Part shown: piece after piece, positions 34,226-47,116 of the stretch | How the letters are laid out: each line of letters opens with the position of its first letter | How positions within the stretch are numbered: the stretch's first letter is position 1 | Assembly (NCBI RefSeq): GCF_031656915.1 | Contig: NZ_CP134227.1 | Span: forward strand, 496,001 to 560,000 | Source of the DNA: Nocardioides marmorisolisilvae | GTDB taxonomy: Bacteria > Actinomycetota > Actinomycetes > Propionibacteriales > Nocardioidaceae | DNA length: 64,000 nt | Reading direction: 5' to 3' | Made by a program: the position numbers and the translations under genes | Notes under the pieces: model-generated | The model's database searches: none | Told to the model about the DNA's origin: nothing | What the model saw: only the letters and a program-made list of their open reading frames with translations

Positions 34226-34945
34226 ATGTCCACGACGAGTCCAGTGAACAAGCGCAGGCTGATCCAGGACCACGTGGCCGGGAAGTCGTTCGTCGACATC
34301 GGCGGACTGTGGGGCACCAAGGGCGAGATGGTGACCACCGCTGCCGCTGGAGGCGCCGAGCGGCTGATGATGGCGGACATCCAGGCGCCGGGCAACACCT
34401 GGTGGCAGAAGTTCGAAGCTCGCTGCGCAGAGAAGGGTGTCGACAATTGTGAGCAGCTGCAGGTCGACATCTGTGCTCCTGATGCCCCCTCGAGGCTGGG
34501 ACAGTTCGACGTCGTGCACTGTGCCGGCGTGATGTACCACGTCGCCGATCTCTTCCAGTTCGTGGGCAATCTCGTCTCGGTCACGCGCGAGCACCTTGTG
34601 CTCTCCAGCGTCGTCATGCCCGATGAGATCCAAGGGCCGGCAGGCGCATTGTCGTTCGGGCCGGACCACGCATATCTAGCACCGGTCTTGTCTGAACAGA
34701 ACCGCAACGTCGTCCTGGGGCACCTGAGGGCGCACGATCTCAAGGCGGCAGGGCTCACCGACAGTGCGGCCTACTTCGACCAGGGGCGGACCCGCTTCGG
34801 CCCCTGGTGGTGGCTGTTCTCCGGAACCTTCATGAGTGCCCTGGTCCGTCTCCACGGCCTGGACGTCATCGCCGAGGGCCCATCTCGCGGCGGCCACGCA
34901 TACACCGTCTTCGCCAAGGTGGCTGCCGATACCCACCGCGCCTGA
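34226..34945 (+). CDS. SAM-dependent methyltransferase (class I-like)
   Basis: A 239-residue protein with an N-terminal KSFVDIGGLWGTKGEMVT motif similar to the SAM-binding loop of class I methyltransferases, followed by MMADIQAPGNTWW, FDVVHCAGVMYHVADLFQF and a final GGHAYTVFAKV strand. The ATG follows AAGGAG by five bases; a longer open frame upstream covers the promoter region and was not used. It stands at the outer edge of the glycan island and may cap a glycan or modify a sugar. Convergent with the ATPase gene, 42 bp apart. Confidence 0.75.
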   Translation: MSTTSPVNKRRLIQDHVAGKSFVDIGGLWGTKGEMVTTAAAGGAERLMMADIQAPGNTWWQKFEARCAEKGVDNCEQLQVDICAPDAPSRLGQFDVVHCAGVMYHVADLFQFVGNLVSVTREHLVLSSVVMPDEIQGPAGALSFGPDHAYLAPVLSEQNRNVVLGHLRAHDLKAAGLTDSAAYFDQGRTRFGPWWWLFSGTFMSALVRLHGLDVIAEGPSRGGHAYTVFAKVAADTHRA

Positions 34946-34987
34946 CCCCCATCACCGACGGGGCCGCCAGGCGCCGTTCACCCCTTA

Positions 34988-36733
34988 TCAGAGGTACTGG
35001 CCGGTGTTTGCCACGGTGTCGATGGACCGTCCCGGCTCGGTGCCCTGCTTGCCGGTGATGAGCGTGCGGATGAACACGATCCGCTCGCCCTTCTTCCCGG
35101 AGATCCGGGCCCAGTCGTCGGGGTTCGTGGTGTTCGGGAGGTCCTCGTTCTCCTTGAACTCGTCGACGCAGGCTTGGAGCATGTGCTGGACCCTCAGGCC
35201 GCGCTGGTCGTGGTCGATCAACTCCTTGATCGCCATCTTCTTCGCGCGGTCGACGATGTTCTGGATCATCGCGCCGGAGTTGAAGTCCTTGAAGTAGAGG
35301 ACCTCCTTGTCCCCGTTGGCGTAGGTGACCTCGAGGAACCGGTTCTCCTCGGACTCGGTGTACATCCGCTCGACCGTCGCGCGGATCATCGCGTCGACGC
35401 ATGCCTGCCGGTCACCATTGAACTCGGCAAGGTCGTCGGCGTGCAGCGGCAGCGTGGGCACGAGGTACTTGCTGAAGATGTCGCGTGCGGACTCGGCATC
35501 GGGCCGCTCGATCTTGATCTTCACGTCCAGGCGGCCCGGACGGAGGATGGCCGGGTCGATCATGTCCTCACGGTTCGACGCTCCGATGACGAGCACGTTC
35601 TCCAGCGCCTCGACGCCGTCGATCTCGCTGAGCAGCTGCGGAACGATGGTGTTCTCGACGTCGGAGGAGACGCCCGACCCGCGGGTGCGGAACAGCGAGT
35701 CCATCTCGTCGAAGAACACGATCACCGGTGTGCCGCTGCTGGCCTTCTCGCGAGCCCGCTGGAACACCAGCCGGATGTGCCGCTCGGTCTCCCCGACGTA
35801 CTTGTTCAGCAGCTCGGGGCCCTTGATGTTCAAGAAGTACGACTTCACCTCGGCGCCTGCGCCGGTGCGCCCCGCGCGCGCCGCGACCTTCTTCGCGAGC
35901 GAGTTGGCCACGGCCTTGGCGATCAGGGTCTTGCCGCAGCCCGGAGGGCCATAGAGCAGCACGCCCTTGGGTGGCTTGAGCTGGTGCTCGCGGAACAGCT
36001 CCGGGTAGAGGTACGGCAGCTCGACGGCGTCCTGGATCTGCTCGATCTGGCCGGTCAGACCACCGATCGACTCGTAGGCGATGTCGGGGACCTCCTCGAG
36101 GATCAGCTCCTCGACCTCCGACTTCGGCACCCGCTCGTAGACGTGTCCGGACTTGCTGTCCAGGAGCAGCGAGTCGCCGGCGCGGAGCATCGATCCGCGC
36201 AGCGGCTCGGCGAGGCGTACGACGCGCTCCTCGTCGGCGTTGGCGATGATCAGTGCCCGCTCGCCGTCGGCCAGCAGCTCCTTGAACATCACCACCTCCC
36301 CCACCGTCTCGTACTCGAGGGCGGCCACCACGTTGAGCGCCTCGTTGAGCATCACCTCTTGGCCGCGGCGCAGCTCGTCGACGTCGACCGACGGGCTGAC
36401 GTTCACGCGGAGCTTGCGGCCCGCGGTGAACACATCGATCGAGCCGTCGTCGTTGCGCGCGAGGAAGGTGCCGAAGCCGGTCGGCGGCTGAGCCAGCCGG
36501 TCGACCTCTTCCTTGAGGGTTATGATCTGCTCGCGCGCCTCGCGCAGCGTCTCGGCGAGGCGCTCGTTCTGGGAGGTCACCGCGGCGAGCGAGCGCTGGG
36601 TGTCGATCAGCCGCTGGTCGATGGACCGCGCCGAGCCGGGAAGGTCGACCAGCCGACGGCGCAACTCGGAGACCTCGGCCTCCAGGAACGAGATCTGGCT
36701 GCGCAACTGCGCGGGATCCTGCTCAGGCATCAC
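34988..36733 (-). CDS. mpa: Proteasomal AAA ATPase ARC/Mpa
   Basis: A 581-residue hexameric unfoldase that captures pupylated proteins and feeds them to the 20S core. The N-terminal coiled coil (residues 8-80) binds Pup. OB domains follow at about 85-205, and the AAA domain has Walker A GPPGCGKT (262-269), Walker B FFDEMDS (Asp342, Glu343) and RPGRLD. The C-terminus ends GQYL, with the penultimate Tyr that docks into proteasome pockets. Two Met codons begin the frame. In relatives this gene sits next to dop; here 15.4 kb of glycan genes separate them. Confidence 0.96.
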   Translation of the reverse strand: MMPEQDPAQLRSQISFLEAEVSELRRRLVDLPGSARSIDQRLIDTQRSLAAVTSQNERLAETLREAREQIITLKEEVDRLAQPPTGFGTFLARNDDGSIDVFTAGRKLRVNVSPSVDVDELRRGQEVMLNEALNVVAALEYETVGEVVMFKELLADGERALIIANADEERVVRLAEPLRGSMLRAGDSLLLDSKSGHVYERVPKSEVEELILEEVPDIAYESIGGLTGQIEQIQDAVELPYLYPELFREHQLKPPKGVLLYGPPGCGKTLIAKAVANSLAKKVAARAGRTGAGAEVKSYFLNIKGPELLNKYVGETERHIRLVFQRAREKASSGTPVIVFFDEMDSLFRTRGSGVSSDVENTIVPQLLSEIDGVEALENVLVIGASNREDMIDPAILRPGRLDVKIKIERPDAESARDIFSKYLVPTLPLHADDLAEFNGDRQACVDAMIRATVERMYTESEENRFLEVTYANGDKEVLYFKDFNSGAMIQNIVDRAKKMAIKELIDHDQRGLRVQHMLQACVDEFKENEDLPNTTNPDDWARISGKKGERIVFIRTLITGKQGTEPGRSIDTVANTGQYL

Positions 36734-36834
36734 TGACCACCTCCGTCGAGGACGTACCCCTCGTTTTCGACCCTACCCGCGCCGACACGAAACGGAACGG
36801 TTTGTCGAAGACCTGTGCCCAGCGTGTTCCGGAC

Positions 36835-36882
36835 GGGCCCAGAGACCGGCCCAGAGACGGGCCCAGAGACCGGCCCAGAGAC
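36835..36882. repeat. Four 12-bp tandem repeats
   Basis: Four copies of SGGCCCAGAGAC in a row, alternating G and C at the first base, with a partial fifth. They lie in the 165-bp gap between trmI and the ATPase gene, before the ATPase start. Each repeat is GC-rich but does not itself form a stable hairpin. Confidence 0.85.
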
Positions 36883-36898
36883 CGGCCCTGCCGCCGGG

Positions 36899-37858
36899 TC
36901 AGGTCTCCTCGTCGAGCGGCTCCTCGAGCACGGCGGGAGGCAGGTCGGCGGGTCGGGGCCCGACGTAGTCGACGCCGTACGCACCTGGCGCAGGGCGACG
37001 CTTCTTGCGAGGGGCGGGGTTCCCCGGGGCCATCCGGCGAGAGGTCACCAGGAACCCGGTGTGGCCGTTCATCTTGTGGCCGGGCCGGATCGCGAGTCCT
37101 TCGACATGCCAGTCCCGGACGAGGGTCTCCCACGGCTGCGGCTCGGTGAACTCGCCGTGGGCGCGAAGCGTCTCGACGAACCTGCCCAGCTGGGTCGTCG
37201 TGGCGACGTACCCGACCACCATGCCGCCCGCGGCGAGTGCGTGCGCGACGGCGTCGACGCAGGCCCACGGAGCCAGCATGTCGAGGACGACGCGGTCCAC
37301 GGAGCCGGCCGGGACCTTCGGCAGCTCTGTGGCGAGGTCACCCACGGTCAGCGTCCATGCGGGGTGCTCGGCACCGAAGAACTGGGTGACGTTGCGCCGG
37401 GCGACCTCCGCGAACTCGGGGCGGCGTTCGAACGACAGCAGCCGCCCGGTCGGGCCGACGGCCCGGAGCAGCGAGCACGTCAATGCCCCGGAGCCGGCAC
37501 CGGCCTCCACCACGGAGGCGCCGGGGAAGATGTCCGCCATCGCCACGATCTGGGCGGCGTCCTTGGGGTAGACCACCGCGGCACCGCGTGGCATCGACAC
37601 CACGAACTCGCTGAGCAGCGGACGGAAGACGAGGTACTCCCCTCCGCCCGAGGACCCGACCGTGAAGCCCTCGTCCCGACCGATCAGGTCGTCGTGGGAG
37701 ATGCCGCCCTTGTTGGTGTGGAAGATCCGGCCCTGCTCGAGGCAGAGGTTGTGCTTGCGGCCCTTGCCGTCGATGAGCCGCACCCACTCCCCTGCCCCCA
37801 GCGGACCACGGCGTACGCCGGACCACTCGGCCGCGTCGCGACTCGCCTCCGTACTCAT
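36899..37858 (-). CDS. trmI: tRNA (adenine-58-N1)-methyltransferase TrmI
   Basis: A 319-residue class I methyltransferase that methylates N1 of A58 in the T loop of tRNA. The N-terminal beta domain (residues 15-90) is followed by the SAM loop VVEAGAGSGALT (116-126), a VVLDMLAPWACVDAV acidic/catalytic block and GYVATTTQLGRFVETLR. The C-terminal tail is basic (APRKKRRPAP) and probably binds tRNA. It overlaps the upstream site-2 protease gene by 4 bp. Same order as Rv2118c in M. tuberculosis. Confidence 0.94.
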   Translation of the reverse strand: MSTEASRDAAEWSGVRRGPLGAGEWVRLIDGKGRKHNLCLEQGRIFHTNKGGISHDDLIGRDEGFTVGSSGGGEYLVFRPLLSEFVVSMPRGAAVVYPKDAAQIVAMADIFPGASVVEAGAGSGALTCSLLRAVGPTGRLLSFERRPEFAEVARRNVTQFFGAEHPAWTLTVGDLATELPKVPAGSVDRVVLDMLAPWACVDAVAHALAAGGMVVGYVATTTQLGRFVETLRAHGEFTEPQPWETLVRDWHVEGLAIRPGHKMNGHTGFLVTSRRMAPGNPAPRKKRRPAPGAYGVDYVGPRPADLPPAVLEEPLDEET

Positions 37859-39015
37859 TGTCGTCGCCCTCCCTCGGCGAAGGCCCGGTCGACGTCAGCC
37901 GTGCTCAGCAAGCCGAAGATGGTGCCGTCGGGCTCGACCAGGACATATTCAGCGGCCGGGGTGCGGGTGATCGCCCGGACCAGGTCCTCGCCGGCGATGT
38001 CGGCGGGGAGCACCAGTCCGTCCTCGATGCTGCGGGCCACCGAGCTCACCGGCTGCCAGGGGCGCCGCTCGGGCGGGGTGGCCATCAGCGCGGCCTCGCT
38101 CACCACGCCGGTCAGGCTGTCGTCGCCGGCGTGCACGACGATCCCGCCGGCTCCTGCCTCCTGGGCCCGACGGACCGCCTCCGCGACCGAGAGGTCCGCT
38201 GGCACGGCGATCGCCCGTCGTGCCAGCTCGCGGGCCCGGAGCGCCGGCAGTCGCCGACGGAGCCGGACGTTGGCCAGCGACGCGGTCGCACCTGACCACA
38301 GGAAGGCGGCCACGACCCAAGCCAGCAGGTAGTCCAGGAAGTCGGCCCGGCGACCGGTGGCCACCAGGTAGAACAACGGCCACATGAGTGCGAGCACGGC
38401 GACGACGCGGCCCCCCCATGCAGCGACGACGGTGCCGCGGTAGCTGCTGCCGGTGCTCTTCCAGACGGCCGACTGGAGCACCCGGCCGCCGTCGAGCGGG
38501 AGCCCGGGCACCAGGTTCAGCGCGCCGATGATGATGTTGGCGAAGGCGACGCCCTCCACGGCCATCCCAATCAACCCACCGGGCAGCACCTGGGCGAGCG
38601 CGAAGGCGACCGCACCGACCACCAACGACGTGACCGGCCCGACGACGGCGACCCGGAACTCCTCGCCGGGGGTCCGCGACTCTCCGTCGATCGCGGTCAT
38701 CCCACCCAGGAAGCTGAGCGTGATCCAGCGGACCTGGAGACCGTGGTGCTTGGCCATCAGCGCGTGGGACATCTCGTGCAGCAGCACGGTCAGGTAGAGC
38801 AGCACGGCGTAGGCCAGGCCGGCGACGTACTTCCAGGCCCCGAGGCCGGGCTCGACCCGGTCGACCTGGGGCGCGAGCAGGTAGGCGAGCAGGAGGGCCA
38901 CCAGGATCCATGACGACCGGACGAGTACGGCGATGCCGCCGACCGACCCGACCCGGAAGGTGCCGGGCGGGTACGCGGGCTGCGGCATATGGTCGCCGTC
39001 CAGGTCTGGGTCCAC
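37855..39015 (-). CDS. Site-2 protease family metalloprotease with CBS domains
   Basis: A 386-residue integral membrane protein of peptidase family M50. Zinc ligands are HEMSH (His80, Glu81, His84) in the third hydrophobic segment and Asp175 in NLVPGLPLDGG. Five or six membrane segments span residues 30-245, and a cytoplasmic CBS pair covers about 255-386 (AIAVPADLSVAEAVRRAQEAGAGG as two runs). Such enzymes cut membrane-anchored anti-sigma factors; the substrate here is unknown. GTG start. Coupled to trmI by ATGA. Confidence 0.9.
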   Translation of the reverse strand: MDPDLDGDHMPQPAYPPGTFRVGSVGGIAVLVRSSWILVALLLAYLLAPQVDRVEPGLGAWKYVAGLAYAVLLYLTVLLHEMSHALMAKHHGLQVRWITLSFLGGMTAIDGESRTPGEEFRVAVVGPVTSLVVGAVAFALAQVLPGGLIGMAVEGVAFANIIIGALNLVPGLPLDGGRVLQSAVWKSTGSSYRGTVVAAWGGRVVAVLALMWPLFYLVATGRRADFLDYLLAWVVAAFLWSGATASLANVRLRRRLPALRARELARRAIAVPADLSVAEAVRRAQEAGAGGIVVHAGDDSLTGVVSEAALMATPPERRPWQPVSSVARSIEDGLVLPADIAGEDLVRAITRTPAAEYVLVEPDGTIFGLLSTADVDRAFAEGGRRQ

Positions 39016-39024
39016 GTCGCAACG

Positions 39025-39700
39025 CTATCCGAGCGCCAGCAGCGCGTCGGTGTCCAGGCCAGCCAGCGACTCGAGGAACCGGAACCCGGGCCGGGGCTCG
39101 ACGACGACATGGTTGGGGACCACGACGACACGGCAGCCCGCAGCCGCGGCGGAGGCGGCACCGGTGTTGGAGTCCTCGACCGCTACGCAGTCCGCTGGAG
39201 CCACCCCGAGAGCGTCGGCCGCGGCGACGTATGGCTCCGGGTGCGGCTTGCCACGCGAGACCACCTCACCGGTGATCACGTGCGCGAAGGTACCCGGCGG
39301 CAGCGCGGTCAGCGCGGGCTCGACGAACCGACGGTAGGACATGGTCACCAGCCCACACGGCACCCCGGCGCGGCGCAGGGCGGCCAGCAGGTCGACGGCG
39401 CCGGGCTGCCAGGGCACGCTGCGGCGCATGTGGACCACGACGCCGTCCAGGAGTCGGTCGACGACCTGGGCGGGACTCAGCGGGATGCCGGTCTGCTGCA
39501 CGATGCTGCGCCCCGACTCGAGCAGGTCGTTGCCGACGAGCTCGAGAGCCTGCTGGTGGCTCCAGCGGGCACCGAACGACTCGATGAGGGCGTACTCCTC
39601 CTCGATCCAGTAGGGCTCCGTGTCGACCAAGGTGCCGTCGAAGTCGAACAGCACCGCTCGGGCGCGCCGTACGTCGGCGGCGGCAGTCAGCGGGCCCGGC

Positions 39701-39717
<17 letters not shown>
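39025..39717 (-). CDS. HAD-family phosphatase (subfamily IA)
   Basis: A 230-residue beta-phosphoglucomutase/phosphatase-like protein. Motif I is [13 protein letters not shown] with two catalytic Asp, motif II is GLVTMSY, motif III includes [10 protein letters not shown] and motif IV is [15 protein letters not shown] helical cap follows motif I. The substrate is likely a small phosphorylated metabolite but cannot be named. Its ATG lies 17 bp inside the metH 3' end, so it is co-translated with metH; the protease gene follows after 9 bp. Confidence 0.9.
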
Positions 39718-43429
<3,712 letters not shown>

Positions 43430-43436
43430 GATCTCT

Positions 43437-43512
43437 CCTTCCAGTACGGAAGGCGTCCTTGTGCATTGCCGAGCGTGGCGGGCCGATGACCCGTTGCAAC
43501 GCCTCTCGGCTC
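43437..43512 (-). promoter_or_regulatory. S-adenosylhomocysteine (SAH) riboswitch before metH
   Basis: Read leftward, CCGAG (43509-43505) pairs with CUCGG (43473-43469) as P1, CGGG with CCCG as P2, and AGGCGU with ACGCCU (43456-43451) as the P4 pseudoknot. The conserved GCGUUGCAACGGG core of the SAH aptamer lies between. Next to it, CCUUCC (43453-43448) can pair with GGAAGG (43442-43437), hiding the metH ribosome-binding site. That stem shares three bases with P4, so ligand binding would free the site. This predicts activation by SAH, as known for the class. Recognised by eye. Confidence 0.82.
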
Positions 43513-43582
43513 CGTCCAGTCTACGCGGGCGGCCAGACGACGCGAGGCCGTTCCGGCGGCTGGACGGCTCCTGCCCACAGCC

Positions 43583-43588
43583 TAGGCT
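43583..43588 (+). promoter_or_regulatory. Putative -10 element, leaderless PAC2 start
   Basis: TAGGCT (TANNNT) ends seven bases before the GTG at 43596 and no ribosome-binding site lies between, so the PAC2 transcript is probably leaderless. Confidence 0.45.
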
Positions 43589-43595
43589 TGACCGT

Positions 43596-44459
43596 GTGAT
43601 CGAGTTCGAGGACGTTCCCGACCTGGTGGAGCCGACGCTGGTGTGCGCCTTCGAGGGGTGGAACGACGCCGCGGGCGCGGCCACCGGAGTCATCGACCAT
43701 CTCCTCGAGGTCTGGAGCGCTCGACTGATCGGGGCGATCGATCCCGACGACTTCTACGACTTCCAGGTCAACCGTCCGATGGTGTCCACCGATGACGCCG
43801 GGATGCGCAGCATCGTCTGGCCGAGCACCCAGCTGTACGTCGCCCGACCGCCGGACGCCCACCGTGACGTCGTGCTGGTCAGGGGCATCGAGCCGAACAT
43901 GCGGTGGCGACAGTTCTGCGCGGAGCTGCTCGCGGCCGCCGATGATCTTGGCGTCGGGCTGGTCTGCACCCTGGGCGCGATGCTGGCCGAGATTCCGCAC
44001 ACCCGCCCCATCCAGGTGTCCGGGTCGGCCACCGAGCTCGATCTCGAGGACCGGCTCAAGCTCGAGCGGTCCAGCTACGAGGGGCCTACCGGCATCGTCG
44101 GCGTCGTGCAGGACGCGTGCGTTCGTCTCGACCTGCCGTCGGTCTCGTTCTGGGCGGCGGTGCCGCACTATCTCCCCCAACCACCGTGCCCGAAGGCCAC
44201 CCTCGCCCTGATCGGCCAGGTCGAGGACCTCCTCCAGGTCAACGTCCCGCTCGGCGACCTGCCCGAGGACAGCCGGGCGTGGGAGCGCGGTGTCGCCGAG
44301 CTCACCGAGGAGGACGAGGACATCGCCGAATACGTCCGCAGCCTGGAGCAGGCGGCCGACGCCGCCGACCTGCCGGAGGCCAGCGGCGAGGCGATCGCCC
44401 GCGAGTTCGAGCGCTACCTCAAGCGCCGCGAGCGCGGCCCGGGCAGCTCTGACCGCTGA
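43596..44459 (+). CDS. PAC2-family protein (proteasome assembly chaperone-like)
   Basis: A 287-residue protein with the PAC2 fold: N-terminal [73 protein letters not shown] and [19 protein letters not shown]. It matches the M. tuberculosis Rv2125 type, found near mpa and metH there too. Eukaryotic PAC2 helps build 20S alpha rings; the bacterial role is not established. GTG start, out of the longer open frame that crosses the riboswitch. Divergent from metH. Confidence 0.88.
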   Translation: MIEFEDVPDLVEPTLVCAFEGWNDAAGAATGVIDHLLEVWSARLIGAIDPDDFYDFQVNRPMVSTDDAGMRSIVWPSTQLYVARPPDAHRDVVLVRGIEPNMRWRQFCAELLAAADDLGVGLVCTLGAMLAEIPHTRPIQVSGSATELDLEDRLKLERSSYEGPTGIVGVVQDACVRLDLPSVSFWAAVPHYLPQPPCPKATLALIGQVEDLLQVNVPLGDLPEDSRAWERGVAELTEEDEDIAEYVRSLEQAADAADLPEASGEAIAREFERYLKRRERGPGSSDR

Positions 44460-44471
44460 CCGCGCGGCTTC

Positions 44472-45701
44472 TCAGAGGGCCAGCCCGAGCGCCGCGTCGA
44501 GCACCGTCGCCAGCCGTGCCGGGGACCCGTCGTCACTCGTGTCGCCGCCGAGGGTGGCGGTGACCCAGTCGTGCACACGGGCGACCGCACGCGGGGCGTC
44601 GAGGTCGTCGGCGAGCGCGGACAGCACGTCGGTGATCACCGGCTCGGCCGACGCCCCGGCTGGCGCGGTGAGGGCCTTGCGCCAGGTTGCCAGTCTGGCC
44701 TCGGCGTCGGTCAGGTCGGCAGCCGTCCACTCCCAGTCGGAGCGGTAGTGGTGTCCGAGGATGGCCAACCGGATCGCCATCGGGTCCACCCCCTCGCCGC
44801 GCAGCGTCGAGACCAGGACGAGGTTGCCACGGGACTTCGACATCTTCTCGCCGTCCAGGCCGACCATCCCGGCGTGCACGTAGGCGCGGGCGAACGGGCT
44901 GCCGTCGACGACCTGGGCCTCTGATGCACTCATCTCGTGGTGCGGGAAGACCAGGTCGCTGCCGCCGCCCTGCACGTCGACCGGTCCACCGAGGTGGGCC
45001 CGTGCGATCGCGGAGCACTCGACGTGCCACCCTGGCCGGCCACGTCCGAGGGCGGTGTCCCAGGCTGGCTCGCCGGGACGCTCCCCCTGCCAGAGCAGGC
45101 AGTCCAGCGCGTCCTGCTTGCCGGGTCGGTCGGGGTCACCGCCGCGATCCGCGAACACGGCGAGCATCTGGTCACGGTTCCAGCCGGAGACCGTGCCGAA
45201 GTCGGGGTCGGTCGCGACCCGGAAGTACAGGTCCTGGTCCACGGCATAGGCCGCACCCGCGGCGTCCAGCTCCTGGACCATGCTGACCACCAGCGGGATC
45301 GACTCGACGGCGCCGACGTACGCGTCGGGTGGGAGGACCCGCAGCGCCACCATGTCGTCGCGGAACAGCTGCGTCTCGCGCTCTGCCAGGGCCTCCCAGT
45401 CCTCGCCCGTGGCAGCCGCCCGCTCGAGCAAGGGGTCGTCGACATCGGTGACGTTCTGGACATAGCGGACGGGGTGGCCGGCGCTCCGCCAGGCCCGGTT
45501 GAGCAGGTCGAAGGCGACGTAGGTGGCGGCATGGCCCAGGTGGGTCGCGTCGTACGGCGTGATGCCGCAGACGTACATCCGCGCAGTGCCGGTCGGGACC
45601 ACGTCGAGAAGGTCAGCGGTGTGCGACGAGCGCACCCGCAGCTGGGGTCCACGGATCCCGTCCGGAAGAGCCGGAACCTCGGGGCTGGGCCAGGCACGCA
45701 T
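44472..45701 (-). CDS. mshC: Cys-GlcN-Ins ligase MshC (mycothiol biosynthesis)
   Basis: A 409-residue paralogue of cysteinyl-tRNA synthetase that joins cysteine to GlcN-inositol with ATP, the third step of mycothiol synthesis. The N-terminus [13 protein letters not shown] and the HIGH-like [15 protein letters not shown], the zinc-binding Cys of [25 protein letters not shown] and the [10 protein letters not shown] loop are present. It is shorter than CysS and lacks the anticodon-binding extension. Start ATG 45701. Its presence marks a mycothiol-producing actinobacterium. Confidence 0.93.
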   Translation of the reverse strand: MRAWPSPEVPALPDGIRGPQLRVRSSHTADLLDVVPTGTARMYVCGITPYDATHLGHAATYVAFDLLNRAWRSAGHPVRYVQNVTDVDDPLLERAAATGEDWEALAERETQLFRDDMVALRVLPPDAYVGAVESIPLVVSMVQELDAAGAAYAVDQDLYFRVATDPDFGTVSGWNRDQMLAVFADRGGDPDRPGKQDALDCLLWQGERPGEPAWDTALGRGRPGWHVECSAIARAHLGGPVDVQGGGSDLVFPHHEMSASEAQVVDGSPFARAYVHAGMVGLDGEKMSKSRGNLVLVSTLRGEGVDPMAIRLAILGHHYRSDWEWTAADLTDAEARLATWRKALTAPAGASAEPVITDVLSALADDLDAPRAVARVHDWVTATLGGDTSDDGSPARLATVLDAALGLAL

Positions 45702-45724
45702 GCGCGACAGCGTAGCCAGCGTGC

Positions 45725-46492
45725 TCAGAACGGCGGCCACGGGATGGCAGGCCAGCCACCGACCGGCTCGGGGAGGCGACCGGTACGCAACAGCCGGTCG
45801 CACCGGCGGCGCATCGCACGGATCTCGGCGCCGGTGAGGTGCTCTGCGAGAGTCGCCGCGAGGTCGCGGTCCGCCAGCACCGCCCCGATGCCTGTCGTCT
45901 CCTCCGGTGCGAGCGGCTGGCCGGCCCATCCCCAGAGGACCGTCCGCAACTTGTCGTCGACATGGAAGCACACCCCGTGGTCGACGCCGTACCGGTGTCC
46001 GTCGGGCATCGCGAGCACGTGCCCGCCCTTGCGATCGGTGTTGTTCACGATCGCGTCGAAGACGGCCATCCTGCGTAGCGCCGAGCTGTTCTCATGCACC
46101 AGCGAGACCGGCTCGTCGTCGCTGCCCACGGCGTCGAGGACGTGCAGCATCCCGTCCGGGACGGCACCCGCCGGCACGACGTCCACCGGCTGCTGGTCGG
46201 GATCGGGCTCGCGCCACAGTTGGACCATCCCCCACCCGTGCGGCCCCTCACGGAGGGCGGTCGGGGGCACGACCTGCCAGCCGAGCGACTCCGAGACCAG
46301 CCAGGCGGCGTACTCGCGGTCCGCCAGGGTGCCCTCGGTGAAGTCCCAGAGGGGTCGCTCCCCCGCGACCGGCTTGTAGACCGCCCGGGGCCCGCCCGCT
46401 CCCAGGTCGCAGAGGAAGGTGTGGTTCGAGGCCGGCATCACTCTGCCGAGGAGGACCAGGTCCGCGCCGGACAGCAGATCGGCGGCGTTCAC
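45725..46492 (-). CDS. SCO1664-family protein (PI3/4-kinase-like fold)
   Basis: A 255-residue protein conserved in actinobacteria. Kinase-like features are [17 protein letters not shown] (possible Lys), [18 protein letters not shown] with a catalytic-loop-like NNTDRK, and [10 protein letters not shown] with a DxG-like Asp. The start is GTG 46492, chosen because it forms a 4-bp GTGA overlap with the previous stop and has GGAG upstream; ATG 46525 is an alternative. Substrate not known. It lies between mshC and a DUF3090 gene, as in mycobacteria. Confidence 0.78.
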   Translation of the reverse strand: MNAADLLSGADLVLLGRVMPASNHTFLCDLGAGGPRAVYKPVAGERPLWDFTEGTLADREYAAWLVSESLGWQVVPPTALREGPHGWGMVQLWREPDPDQQPVDVVPAGAVPDGMLHVLDAVGSDDEPVSLVHENSSALRRMAVFDAIVNNTDRKGGHVLAMPDGHRYGVDHGVCFHVDDKLRTVLWGWAGQPLAPEETTGIGAVLADRDLAATLAEHLTGAEIRAMRRRCDRLLRTGRLPEPVGGWPAIPWPPF

Positions 46493-47106
46493 CGACTCCG
46501 CCGGAAGCCGTTCGCGCGAGGGCATAGGTGCCCGTCGGGGTCGATCGGTCCACCGCAGAACTGGCACTGCTCGCGACCCGCCGCGACCACCGAGGCGGTC
46601 CGGGTGGCGAACGCCCGCGCCATCGGGGCCGGCAGCCGGACGAGGAAGACCTCGTCGGGCTCGGGCTCGGCGAGGGGGAGCTCGAGGAGCTGCTCCTCAT
46701 CGGTCTCGATGGGAACCTCGGCATCGGTGACCGGGAAGACCTCGATGACGACCCGTGCGTCCTCGGGGTCCCAGGACAGGGTGATGGTGCCGGCCCGGAA
46801 CTCCTCCTCGATCGGCTGGTCGAGGGGCGCGGAGTCGACCAGCTCCGCGGGCGTCAGGGCCGGGATGATGGGAGGTCGCGACGGGTCACCCCCCGGGGCG
46901 CCCGCGCCCGGGTCGGCCTGCATGAGCTCGTCAAGCAGCTCGTCGACCCGTTCGCCCAGGATCTCGACCTGCTGCTTCTCCAGCGCGACACTGGTCAACC
47001 GGGTTCCCGCGCGGGCCTGGAGGAAGAAGGTGCGCTGCCCCGGCGGGCCGACCGTGCCCGCCACGAACCTGTCGGGCGGGTCATAGCTGTGGATCACCGG
47101 CGGCAT
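46489..47106 (-). CDS. DUF3090 family protein
   Basis: A 205-residue conserved actinobacterial protein of unknown function. It starts MPPVIHSYDPPDRFVAGTVG, contains QRTFFLQARAGTRLTSVALEKQQ and ends with a zinc-ribbon-like CQFCGGPIDPDGHLC (two CxxC-type pairs). It is translated between a histidine-phosphatase gene (10-bp gap) and the SCO1664-family gene (4-bp overlap), a conserved trio. The C-terminal CxxC...H..C suggests metal binding. Confidence 0.85.
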   Translation of the reverse strand: MPPVIHSYDPPDRFVAGTVGPPGQRTFFLQARAGTRLTSVALEKQQVEILGERVDELLDELMQADPGAGAPGGDPSRPPIIPALTPAELVDSAPLDQPIEEEFRAGTITLSWDPEDARVVIEVFPVTDAEVPIETDEEQLLELPLAEPEPDEVFLVRLPAPMARAFATRTASVVAAGREQCQFCGGPIDPDGHLCPRANGFRRSR

Positions 47107-47116
47107 GGAGATGAGC

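Noticed and set aside
43430-43595. Cobalamin riboswitch before the B12-dependent metH
   Set aside because: The long cobalamin aptamer and its B12 box are not present; the short sequence fits the SAH aptamer instead.
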